Assembly (NCBI GenBank): GCA_024734555.1
Contig: JANPWX010000444.1
Coordinates: 558,001 to 622,000, forward strand
DNA length: 64,000 nucleotides
Direction of reading: 5' to 3'
DNA from: Trochalopteron elliotii
Lineage: Eukaryota; Chordata; Aves; Passeriformes; Leiothrichidae
The translations under genes and the position numbers were made by a program. Below are positions 48,401 through 61,000 of the stretch, piece by piece. The notes beneath the pieces are model-generated. The model was given only the letters and a program-made list of their open reading frames with translations, searched no databases and was not told the DNA's origin. Numbering within the stretch: the first letter of the stretch is position 1; every line of letters begins with the position of its first letter.

Positions 48401-49822
48401 AAAGCGGTCTTAACTAGAAGAAAAACTCGGGGTCTAATTAACTGCCAATTTTTAGTAAAGTTTGATAGTTCTAGTCAGTAGAATCTCTTATTGACTTTGT
48501 GAGGGCTGAGAAAGGAACTTTGTCACATCCATCAGAGTTAACATGAAGAAAGAAAGATTATTGTCTCTTTCGATTCAGTTTGGTTTTGGCTTTTGCTCTT
48601 GTTTCCCAAACATTTCTTTAAAGCTCAGATGGAAGAAGAGAACTGAATTAAACTGAACAAGGAGAGGCCCATATTAAATAGAGAGAAGTATCTGGTTGCC
48701 AATATTCTTCTGAGTTTGATTTTTGTAGGTCACAAAAGCATAACTGGACATCTCAGTAGCTACTCCCACAGAAGGGTTACTAGTTCTGATTTTTCTTGAC
48801 ATTCATCTGGTGGAGAGAGGCTCTCAGAGGAGACAACAGATTCTGTTCCAGCTCTTCAGAGAGCCCATAGGCACACAAGGCCCCTGGCATGGAGGCTTGC
48901 ATCTCACTATTTCCCTTTAACTGTATGCATACTCCTGATGGAAATATTTTGATGTAAAAACACCCTTGGTTCTTGAGGCTCTAAGAAACCTTTTAATATT
49001 GTGAAAAAAAATAGATTTTACATTATAAAAGGCACTTAAACAGTCCACTTTAACTTGCCTAATACTGTTTTATTATACTCATGAGGGCATGTAACTATGC
49101 AGAGTAGTTTGCACACCCTCAGCATCCACGGACTTTTCTTCAAAGCATCATCTTTGTGGTCGAGACATGAAATGAATAATGTAACAGCCCTCTACTTAGT
49201 TTTCATGCCTGAGACACATTTGTATACACATACTGAATGGTTATGTGATCTGAGGCAAAATTTTCAAACAGAGGATACCTATGGATTATTTCTAAGACTG
49301 ATTCAAATTGGTGATAGATAGAAAAACTTAAATTAACCTAAAAGGGGAGAAAAGGGCAAAAGAATGACTGAAGAGAAAAAGATGATCGTAATATAAAATA
49401 CATTTATATTTCCATTTTAAAAAGTATGGTAAAAGACATTTTGCTATTGCATACATTTTCTCAGCAAAGTATACTACTCTGAAGCATCATAAAAAAGAAT
49501 ATTGTAGGATTGTTGTTTTCTTGTCATGAGAAACTAATTTGAGGTGGAAATATCTTTGTACATGCACTTGTTTAACATAAAAAATTCTGAACTAAATTCC
49601 CATACTTATGGCATTCTAGGCATGAAAACATAGGTCCTAAAACTGTTTGAAAACTGAATGGCACAGAGATTATTTATTGTGCACGAGCACCTTCATTTAG
49701 ACAATAGAGTAATAAATCTTCAGGTTTTCTTTCCCACTTCCTAGCAAACAGAGTCTTTGAATAATGTCGCTAACAAAGCTCTTTTTGTTACTTGTATTCA
49801 CATATATCTGTATTTGCATTTG

Positions 49823-49860
49823 AAGTGTGCTTTTAAAAAATAAGTGTGCCTTTAAAATTT
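49823..49860. repeat. 19-bp imperfect tandem duplication
   Basis: Two copies of AAGTGTGC(T/C)TTTAAAA in tandem, followed by another AAAAAATAAGG. Confidence 0.75.
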
Positions 49861-52800
49861 AAAAAATAAGGAAGCTGTTTTTCAAAACAAATACAGTAAC
49901 TCTCTATATATGTAAGTATAATGAAGTGTATGGAAATTTTAACTCTTATTTACCATACTGTATTGAAAGGCAACTTATGGTATTTTTCTGTTGTTTTGTT
50001 CCATTTTGTTAAGAATCATAAAGCTTTACAAACATTTAATATTTTTTTAAACAGTATTGGATGTGGCTTGGTTTCTTTACTTGATAATGCTTGTGTATTC
50101 TCACCATTGATCGTGTGCATATTCATTTAATTGCTTTCTACCTAAAAGATTGTTCATGCAAATCTTAATTGAAAGTGAACATAAAAAAGCAAATTATTAT
50201 GATTGACCAAATTTAATTCACAAGACAAGGCACTGGTGAAAGAATAAGTAATCAGAAGACTACAGCAGAAATATTTTCCAAATAAAATAGACACACCAAT
50301 GTTAATAAGTGGGAAGATTGGTGGGATTTTGAATTCCTAGATGGTCCCTTTGTTTACATGGCAGACTTATAGTTAATATACTCCCTGGTGACTTTATTTC
50401 ATGAGATATAAAGTAAATAGTCTGAATATAGAGTGTACAATTATTCAGACTAACAAGGGAGTAATGGGGTAAGCATTAACTGGCAGAAGAACATTCTCCC
50501 TTTTTCAGATTTAGATACCTAGGAAAATATGGTTAAAAAATACTACTTCATGTTTGACTCATAAGAACCAGTTTTGAACTCAGTTTGTCATATAAAATAT
50601 GCTGAATAATTCTGCTAAACAGGGTGTTTTTCTGTGCATGAAAACTAAGAGAGACTGTCCTGCAGAATTCAAACCTGGTACAAAAAAGGTGTCTTTTCTT
50701 AGGTGAGATAAACAACTTAAGAAAATGAACATTAGTATATTCAGAAGTAATAACTTTTTTTATTTACTCTGACAGAGACAAGATACCTTCTAACTGGTAG
50801 TTGCATAGTAGCATTTTCGATACAGAAGATGGTAGTGATTCCGTGCTGGCTCTATGAATCATGAATCCTTTCTGTTTCAATTTGTGAGCACAAAATAGTT
50901 GTGAACCTGCATTCAGTTACATTTGCAAATGCATTTTGCTGGATAAAGGTAAATATTGAAAGGGGTTTTTTTAAGTCTAATTCAAAGGAATTTATTTGTC
51001 CATGTCTCATCATCTTAGCGTTAAACAGCAATAACTAGAACGTGTAATATCTGATAACAGCAGACATTCAGTATGACTGATAAGATGTACTGCAAACATG
51101 GTTACTTATTTTCTTTCATCTCTTAAATAGTTATAAAAGGAAATAGGGAAAAAGCTGTTTCCTTGTAAATTTCTCACATCCTTGCATGTATCACTTTGTA
51201 GGAGCCCACTTTTTTGAACAGTCTACCAAAAGCAAGTTTTTGTGATTCAGTTAAATCCAAACATAAATTTCTCAAGTCACCTCTACTTTTTATGATGATG
51301 TACTTTTGCACAGTGAAAAGATTTATATAAAAGAGCTTAATGGGATTTTTTCCTATTGAAGAAAGAAGTTAGTAAAACTAAAATACATCCAGGAGAGATC
51401 AAAAGAATAGTCAAGACAAAACAGCCCATTTGAGAGTTAGGATTATACTTGCTTTGTTCCTCTCTTACTTTATCCATCCCCTCATCAAAAAAACAGTAGC
51501 AAAAAAACCAAACAAATGAACAAACAAATAAAAACCCCACAACGCAATCCTAAAACTGCTCACTATTTTTAGGATTTTTTAGGCACATGATAAATAGCTC
51601 AATTCAAACCTAGTTCTCCTTCCTTGAATTCTTTGGTTTTTCTTACCAAACTTTGGTTTCTGCACTGACTAGAAACTCTAAAATCCAGTTAAAAATCCAC
51701 AAAACAGATAAAGGCACTAGAGGGAGACATGAGCACATTGACTTAGTGCATTAACATAATGGTGTTTATGTCTTGTGAGAAATAAAACACTAGTTTTGAA
51801 GGAAGACTTCAGATACTAACACTGTAAAGGTTTAATGTATAATTGGTAATAATTTTTAGAGCACTAATGAGTTTTACAGATCTTGAAATGTAAATCAAGT
51901 TGCTTACTACCACATGAAGTTTCCACTAATGTACCAGCAGCTAGAAGTATTCTTTCAAATGTACTACAATACACTAGTTGCAAATTTTAATACAAAAGTA
52001 CAAGGTAAAGAGAGCAGGTTCTAAAGTCCTGTACTAGCTCAACTGTTTAGTTCTGCTTGTGTATCTGTTTTCTGTATACAAAAAAGATACAGGCACTGGC
52101 CTAGGCATTCTTTGAGAAGAGATACAGACAGATGCCCAACAAATGTGTGGCCTTCCTTGGAAGGGAAACTTTTTATTTTCTTTTGTGGAGTGATTTAGAA
52201 GTGAAAGATGCAGATTTTCCTGTAAGTTTATGATTTAATATAAAAAGTCACCACCTGTTTTTTATTTTTATAACCTCATTTGGTAAAGTACAATAAATAC
52301 ATTGTTTTATTGTTGTAAATATAATTATTTTTATTTACTTGAGAGATCACTTTACATCCAGCCTTCTAACCTACTAATGTTTTAGGCACATGGAACATGC
52401 ACAGTTTCTAAGAATCTAAGCTTTAGCTGGTAAAACAATCAGTTAAGGTCCAGACATTTTGTGACCTGTAATGAGATACTGAAAGATCCATGCAATTTGT
52501 TTGTGCAAGCCATCTGTATAAAATCCAAATGCCCAAAGATATGTTCAAATCAGATAATCTTCTCAACCACAATCAGCAGTTTGAGAATAAAATACTGTTT
52601 TCTACTGCTTTGTCTTCTTTCTCTAATTCCTTCAGCAGCAATGATTTGTGCATGTAGAATATGTAGATTCAGATAACGTCTTCAAAAAACATAATACATT
52701 TATTTGTCATCTATAATACTTTTTACTGTAGTACTTTGGGGTTCTTTTCAGGGTAACAAATATTTTTCTGGTATACTAAGCATGTTAAATTTTTATATAA

Positions 52801-55800
52801 ATCAGTGTTGGTAGACAGTGCTACCCAATGAAACAATAAGGTTTGGGAACTATGCACTTTAAAGAGAAATTTAACTTTTACTAGTAACTCTGTGTCTGGC
52901 TTTGGATAATTTTTTAATGGTCTCTCAGAGAAATTTGTCATAATAATTACAGCTTCATTTCTAACAAAGCAATTTTTGTGTTCTCTTAGCTATATATACA
53001 GTATCATAATGTTAAGTTGATGGTTGATAATTCCCTACAAAAGGTATTTCTAATTATTCAATTAGAAAGTGAGTAAAACTATGAAGAAAGTCTCAGAATG
53101 CAGTAAAACCATTCAAAAGGCATTAAAAAAAGTCCAGTAGAATAAAAGAATAAAATCATATTCCATTTTATTACAGCAGTGTACATGTCTGAGGAAAAGC
53201 ATCATATAAATAATTGTTAAGCTTTTTCATAATTAAGTTTATTCCTCTTGTTGACAGTAAAACACGTACTTAGAAGAGAATGATACCTAGTACAAAGATT
53301 TTCAAAAAAATCTGCTCTTTGAACCCAGAATACAGATACTTCTGTCAGAAGAAATAGAAAGTATACAATAGAATAGAAGTATAAGTAAAAATAATTATAT
53401 ATAAAATATTAACGAGATTATACATTTTATTTTCAGTATCCTGTGCGAACTTGGATTGATGATTATTTGTGCATTCATGCAGTATCCTGATGATCGTTTT
53501 TGACATCAGCAGCAGGAGAGCCTAAGAACCTTTTTGCCTTCAGTAAATGTGCAGGCAGGCTTCTCAGCTATGGAACTGCTTGGCATTATACAGAGTGCAG
53601 GCTTGAACCTGTTGTTCCCATCCAGATGAGTCTTCTAGTTTGATGGTTTGGGGAGTCCTTCATACTTCTTTCTTTGTAAAAAAAACCTTTCCTAAACAGA
53701 TGGCCAACATTAGAAAACAAGGTTCAAGATGTTTTTGACAAAAACCCCAACTGATGGGAAGTAGTTATTACTAGTCAGGCTAGGTAAACTAAGCCTTACT
53801 CTTTGCTACCTTTCATTCCCAAATATTTATCATCTTCCCATGATTTTTTCCTATGTTCTTAATTCATATTATTCACAAGGAGCTCAAATTCTAGTTCAGT
53901 GTTCAGAATTTAACCTCCATGCATTTCCATTAACCCTTGTACCTTGTGTCTATCATGCCGTAAATTCAATTACCTATGTTTTCATATTCAACTACCATAA
54001 AAGGCATCTCAGGTAACACTAGATTGCATCTTGGTAATAATAGACACCTCTTTAACAGATACACAATAATCATTAGGGTAAAAATGCACTGTGCTCTGTG
54101 GAAACAACTTCTGTGTCTTTGAAAGAGGATATCCTCCATCTTTGAAAGTGTGTATTTCTTGTTAATCTAATGCTGTACAGATGAAGGCTCCACAAGAGCA
54201 TAGTTGGGTTACTAGGGTTTTTCACTCATTGTTTTCTAAAGAGGCATGAAAAAATTAAAGGCTTCTTTAACAAATACATTTTGATTAAAAAAATTAAATT
54301 GTTTAGCTGTGCTTTCTGAATTAAAAGCAACTTCTGCCAACAATTTTCACAGTGTCAGTCTTTGCATGAAGTACAGTATATTAGGATCATATTGTTTTCA
54401 CTAGGAGGTGAATTCACACAGGTACCTTATAAAGACCCTAAGACAAATGTTTGCAGTTGGTTTCTGCAATTATGATTACAGCAGGGACTATCATAGTTTG
54501 CATCTCACTAACCTGCCCTCTCAGCTCTGGGAAATTATAATAGTATTGTAAATATTTTGCCTGGATGCCTCTGAGCACTCACTGGACATTCAGGTGACTT
54601 GAGTTTACTATATGGTTAACTATTTGTACCTAATGTATTGCTTTATTGTAATTTGATTAAAAAATGCTTCATAGGAATTGGCTATTATAAGCTTGCTTTC
54701 TTCCTGAAGCATAAGCTATCTATCATTTAAAATACCATTTAACTGATGCTGGGAGCCTTATACAGAGATAGACTCTTGTTTCTGGTGTAATTCACCAAAA
54801 ATTCCAAATTCACCAAATAAATGTGTTATTTATTTAACACAATGGCCCTATGAACTCAGGAAATGTCAGAAAAACTTGATGTTCAATTTGCCTTACAGTA
54901 TAGTTCTATGTAGGGTTAACTAAATGTCACAAAGACTGTCCCAATTAGGTAAACTCTTGGAGGGATTACATGCATATTCCAGTCACTTATTAGCCAGAAG
55001 AAAATCACTTTGAAGTTTGAGAGCTGTAAGCTGAAGACAAGTTAAATACAAGCTCTTGTATATCTCTGACATGTTGGTAGATTAGACTTATGAAAACACT
55101 TTATAGATTTACAGGGCCATTTTGGAACAACAGTTTTAAATGCAGCTACTAATCAGCTTGGAGTGGTCTAAGCTGTTATTTGGGCAATTTAGGTTTTTTG
55201 AAAACTGGTAAAAAAATCAAGCTATGTATCACATGCAGGGAATTGCATTAATTAATCTAATTAATCTAACAAAAAAGTGCTTCAAATGCATAAAGGGAGT
55301 AAAATAGTTAAAAATTAATCAAATCAAAACCTTTACTGAAGTTTATGTTTTATACAGAGCTTTCACAATTTTATGTCAAGGTAGTAAATCCTCAGTAACT
55401 TTTTAGAAGACAAAATAAATGAAGGCTGTGGTAAGGAACATTTCTCTTTATAGCATGGGAATTTCTATGAACAAAATTCTCAGGTCTTTACAATTGGTAT
55501 TTAAATATTTTCTAGCTAAGAAATATCATAAGTTAAAATGTAATTTTATGACAATAAACAGTCTCAAACCAAGTATTCAGCTTTTGGATTTGTAATTGGT
55601 TAATTAATATAACACACCCTTGACTTATAATCGCCCTCTTTGAGAATGTTAAACCAAATTTTAGACTTCTAAAATTTTGAATTCATCTTAAAAACATCTT
55701 TTCATATGCCTTTTATAGCTGACGATTTTTAACTTTTTAAAATTATAGTTTAGCAATACAATAATAATTATGAAGGTTCAAAATACTATTTAATTTTTTA

Positions 55801-57983
55801 AAGGGAGATTTTATCATTTTTCTTATTGCTCTTTAGAGAGATTTGTAATAAAATAATGAAAGCTCTTTAAAGCTCCATAGTGAAAAACAAAAAAGACAAA
55901 TGTCTTTTCTCAAAATGCTTATAATTAAAGTAAACAGAACAAAAGTCAGCATGAGGAAAAATACTTAGGAATGAAAGCTGTTGTTTTCAGGGAATAAATT
56001 AAACAAATTAGCAAGTTACACAATTCCATGCTTCCCATTTTATTCTTAGCAAAAATGACCGTGCACAGACTACAAAACTGATAAGGCTTCACTTCAGTAA
56101 AAGAAAACTAGCAAATAATAAAGAAATTGCTTAAAAACTGAGAATAGCTTCTGTCCCTACTGCCTTTTCAGGGGTCCTTTTGAAAATCTATAGTGCACTG
56201 GGTTTAAATGCCATGAGCTTGTGTTCATGTCTTACAGCCAAATCTAACAAGTCACACATTTGTTTGAGTACCAGAAATATCAAATGTCAAACAGAAAACT
56301 GATAGTCAAGCCCAGTTCAGTTGATGAGTCTTGGGGCAGTTTTGTGACTGCACCAGAGTTATATAGCAAACGAAAATTGTTTAAAAATGTGAAGGATAAA
56401 GTACTAGCTCAGATCATATATGAATATTTTGGTGGTGTCCTAAAGGGACACTCCTGAAAAGCGTAACTGATAAGGGCATTTTCATTTGAAGCTATCACTG
56501 GCTATCAAGGTCAGTTGCTTCATTTTCTCTGAAAATTTGGTTTTCTTTAATTTTGGTAATCAGTAATTTGTGACACTGTTTCTGTAGTCAAGCCAGAAGT
56601 CAAACAAAAGGACGTTATTATAACATTCAAAAATAATATTTATTATCTTGTCTGATGTCATTGGTCTTCTGTGATGCCAATTTAGCTTATTGAACCAAAA
56701 GAGGCTTGTCTGTTTAAAATATTTGAAGTGTCATTATTTCAGAGAGACAAAAGGGCATTATTTTATCTAGAATTCTACTGGGAATTCATACTGACAGGGA
56801 CAAGCCATTAACAGTAGTCTAGCTATGAATATGCTTGGCCTTCTCATTGAAAAAGAAGGTAGAGGAGAATATCTGCACAGACATGTACTCCTTTTGTTTC
56901 TCAACAAAGAGAAGACTCTTGTCCACAAACAAGTGTGGAATTAGAACATGAGGCAGAGTGTTTAAAATAATTGGGAATAGCATCTTGTGCCTGTAAAACA
57001 TACGGGTTTTGTTCTCAATTGGCAGTCATTATTGTTACTTTTACACTTCAATACATTGTTTCTAGATGTCCTAGAAATGTTTGGTATGTCCATATACTTT
57101 GTCTGTTTCCTAGCTTATCACTTGTCATGTGTTAAATTGAAAAATTAGTTGACATACTTCCAGTTCTTTCCTTGTTTAAGCTTTGACATTGCTTTAAAAA
57201 TCATCCAGACAGTATAATTCATTAATGTTTTGGTTTTGACCCCTGAAGAAACAGTTTCTGGAATTCATAGAGTAATGTAGTGCCTTATATTTCAAGTTTG
57301 TCTTTAAAGTTTCTATCACCTGGACTTCTTCCCCTGGATCTTTGCCTCTAACTGTGGCACTAAAACCATGGCAAATCAGTGATAACCAACACACTGAAAT
57401 ATTTTTATCTACCGATTCAGTCAAAAAGTGTTATCATAAGAATTTTTCTGGATTTTGTGTAGCATTTGGGGTTTTGGTTTTTTTTTTTGGAAGGGATAAT
57501 TCTTTTAATAATGCAAGAAGTATGTTCTATTTTCAGTTACAGTTTTCTGAGTCAAGAGCTATTCCATTGTTTCTGTCAATGGGATTTAATCCAATGAGAA
57601 GACTATATTAAATGTATTTTTAATTCCTTCTGAATTAAACACAATACTGTGTTGTTTCATGTACTTTCATGTCTGTCAGACATTTTGGATAAAATGTATG
57701 GAAGGAATAAACTAGAATATAAATGTATCCATTTAGAGTTCTGCTTTGTGGCATATTGACTTGAAAGCTAGATTATCCAGTGTACTACAGAAAATGTTTC
57801 CAAAACCTTGCAAGATGAGGTAACACAGCATTTTTGAGGAAGGAAAATCACAGAGATCACCAAAATGTGAATTATTAAATTTAAAGAATCACAGCCAAAA
57901 TCAAATGAAATTTGTAGTTGATAATATGATTGGAGTTCCTGTACCCCCAAACATTTTTAATGACACTAGAGGAGGAAGATGAT

Positions 57984-58022
57984 TTTTTTTTGTTTGTTTT
58001 GGTTTTTTGTTTTGTTTTTTAT
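57984..58022. repeat. T-rich tract
   Basis: T runs interrupted by single G, similar in style to 17017-17146 but shorter. It could be the poly(A) remnant of a minus-strand retrocopy, though no source sequence is visible beside it. Confidence 0.85.
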
Positions 58023-61000
58023 TTAGAGGGAAAATATTTTTGTCAGTGAATGAAGTCTGTGTTTTAGTAACTTTGGCACAAGGCATGGATTGTTTTGTTT
58101 TTATTTTTTTAGTACAGATTTCTTGCATGTTACTTTTTTCGCCATCCCTAAAATTCACAATACTTACATATTCTTCTATACACTTCCATACAAAGATGCT
58201 GAGACTCTTTGACAGACTTTCTTGATTGATACCACTTTTTCTATGTTGATTTTATCTACAGCATCTGCTATTCATTATGAGACTGACCAAATGTCTAATA
58301 GAGTTTTTGATGTCTTTGACTGACTTTGATGAATCACAAGTTTTGTATTGTCAAATAGGAACAAATACACTAATGCCTAAATTCTCTGAAGCATTTATGT
58401 TTTAAAATTTGATTGCTCACAACATTAACAGCAAGAAATCTTTATCTGGTAATTTCTGTTGACTTTTTATAAGACTGATCTGAAAATTATAGATGTAGAA
58501 ACTTAGCTCCTAGCAGAAATAAAATGTCTTCAAGAATAAGAATTGGAGGCATTGCGATAAAAAATCAACACTAATGCAGCATTAAATCAAGAACCATGTA
58601 AAATCGTAAGTTTTATGTTGTTTTTCTGTATTTCATAGTTCTTTTTTCAAATAATTAAAAAGTCAGATTGATATCTGACAAAAATGTTGCAAAACTGGAT
58701 TTGCACTGCTATTCCCCAAATCCCTGTTATTTGGTGTTAGAGGACCATTCACATTTTCAGAAATTAAGTGAAGGCAAATAGTTGTTTCCAATTCTTATGA
58801 CCTTAGCCAATAAACACATTTCATCACTATGGTTGCAAAAAACAAATACCCACTATTGCGCTGTTTCATAGATGCATAAGAATTAGTTGACATGGAAGGA
58901 TTTGTTCTCTGATACTAGGTCAAAACCTGAATTCCTGAGGGAGAAAGAGTGAAAGTAGGGCAATATGATTAGATGAAACTTTGGGAATAATATTTTATTC
59001 TTAATGTGGGTTTATATTTGATCAGTTTTGATGCATTCTTTCAAGAAAAAATGTCTGCTCAGAGCCCTACTTGGAGTAAATGAAAAGTGCTTGTACAATG
59101 ACAGATGAACTGTTTCATGACATCTTTTCCAAGTGCCTTAATCATTACATTCTTTGTGTACTTGGCCCCTAGAGGGGAAAAAACCATGTAAGGTAGAGTA
59201 AAAAGTCCTGATGTGGAATCCATGTGGGGGACAATAGAATTAAATAGTAACAAGGGATGGAAAAGGGCAGGAATTAATCTGAGTGTTTGAAAAACATTGC
59301 AGTAGAAATGTCAACGTTAAGAAGTCAGGAATTTTAAGATTAGTATTTAGGGTCCTTGTGCAATTTCAGTGGAGCTGCACATAAGTTATGATGCAAATTT
59401 TAATTACGGAAAAATGCTAGCTTTCCTAAAAAAAAAAAAAATTCCAAATAATGTTCACTACACAAATACACAGTATTTGTTTAAATTCCATTGTTTAAAG
59501 TGGTTCAGAGCTTTATTTGCCAACTTTGGCCAAACCCCTTTTGAGGAAAGCAGACTATGTTTCTCCATAGACTTTCAGAATACTTACTCCTTATAATAGT
59601 TTTGGGTACAGACTTTGCACACACACAGTTAGCCAAGATTTCCCAGTTTCCAATGCAGATGGGACATGGAATTTCCCACCCAGGAAAGACTTAGAAAAAA
59701 ATGTAATAAGACAGAAGAGACTACATTCATCTAGTCACACATGACCAGCCCTTTTTTATCCTCTTGCCTTTCTTTTCCCACACTTGTTCCTCCCTAAACT
59801 ATCTAAACACCTCCCTTTTCTCCATCTTCTTTACCTGAACATCCTGCAAAATTCCTGTGCAGTCCCAAAACACTTTCTCCTGCATCCCATAGCATTGTCC
59901 CAGGACAATGGGCCTGTGGCTGTACCTCAGCAGTCCTGGAAAGGGCCCACAGAAGTTGTCTGTTCCTTGGGAGTCCTTTAATCTGGGTTCCATTGTGCCA
60001 TTGTGCCCCTCTGCTCTCCTGGGGCTGGTGGGGATGGGCTGTTAATGGGTTGATGACTCCTGTGATGGGCCTTTGTCTCCCTGGGCTCCTTTGTGAGTGT
60101 TCAGATGGCTTTTATCACATGTCATTGTGATTACCTACAATACAAACCCTATGGTTTTAAAAATTGTCTCAAGAACAGAGTATGAGCATTCTGTTTGCCT
60201 TTCTGAGCAAAATGTTAGAAACAAGCTAGTTCAAATGAGTCCATAATGTCAGGGGTAGGGAAAAAAAATGAGCCAGTGTGCTCTGTTGTTCAGTCTCCAC
60301 ATCCCTCACCTGAATGGTGAATATTCTTGTAGTATTGCCTTATGCAATATTCACCTCCATTGCCTGTAACATTTGTCTGAATAGTGCAATCCAAATGGAC
60401 ACAGTGAGAGTTATGACATAGTAAATGAGCTAGGAAGAATAAAATCTATTTACAGAGTCCATAAAAAGAAATTTAATAATTTCTCAGTCTAAAAGAGATT
60501 AATGCTAACTAGTGTAAGTTTACATGCAATGTCTGTTAGCTGAAAAAAACTCATTGTTAAAGAAAATATCTTCAGTGTCCTACTTCAAGGGAAAGCATTT
60601 TACACTTTAAGATGGTAGAATTCCCATAGCAAATTATGAGTCTAAAATTAGGAACAAATTGTCCACTTGACTGTTTCTAATTGAAGATTATTAAATTCTG
60701 GAAATGCTTTTGCTTTTGAGATTATGACCTCTACTGCTGGGAACTTCATTTATGAAGGGAAAAACTAGATGTCCTATTGAGGAGATACGAAAAGTGAATA
60801 ATTAGGCAAATATTCCTCATTTGCAGTCAATAGTGGTGCATTCCTTAGAGAATCAGCCCTCCAGTGTCTAATTAAAGCAATTTGTGAAAGCCCTTATCTT
60901 AGAACTCATGGAATCCTACGGAAAAAATCCAGAGTGTTTTAACCAATATTAAGCAATGACTGCAAATCACAGGTATGACTGTTCTAGAATATGTTTTAAT

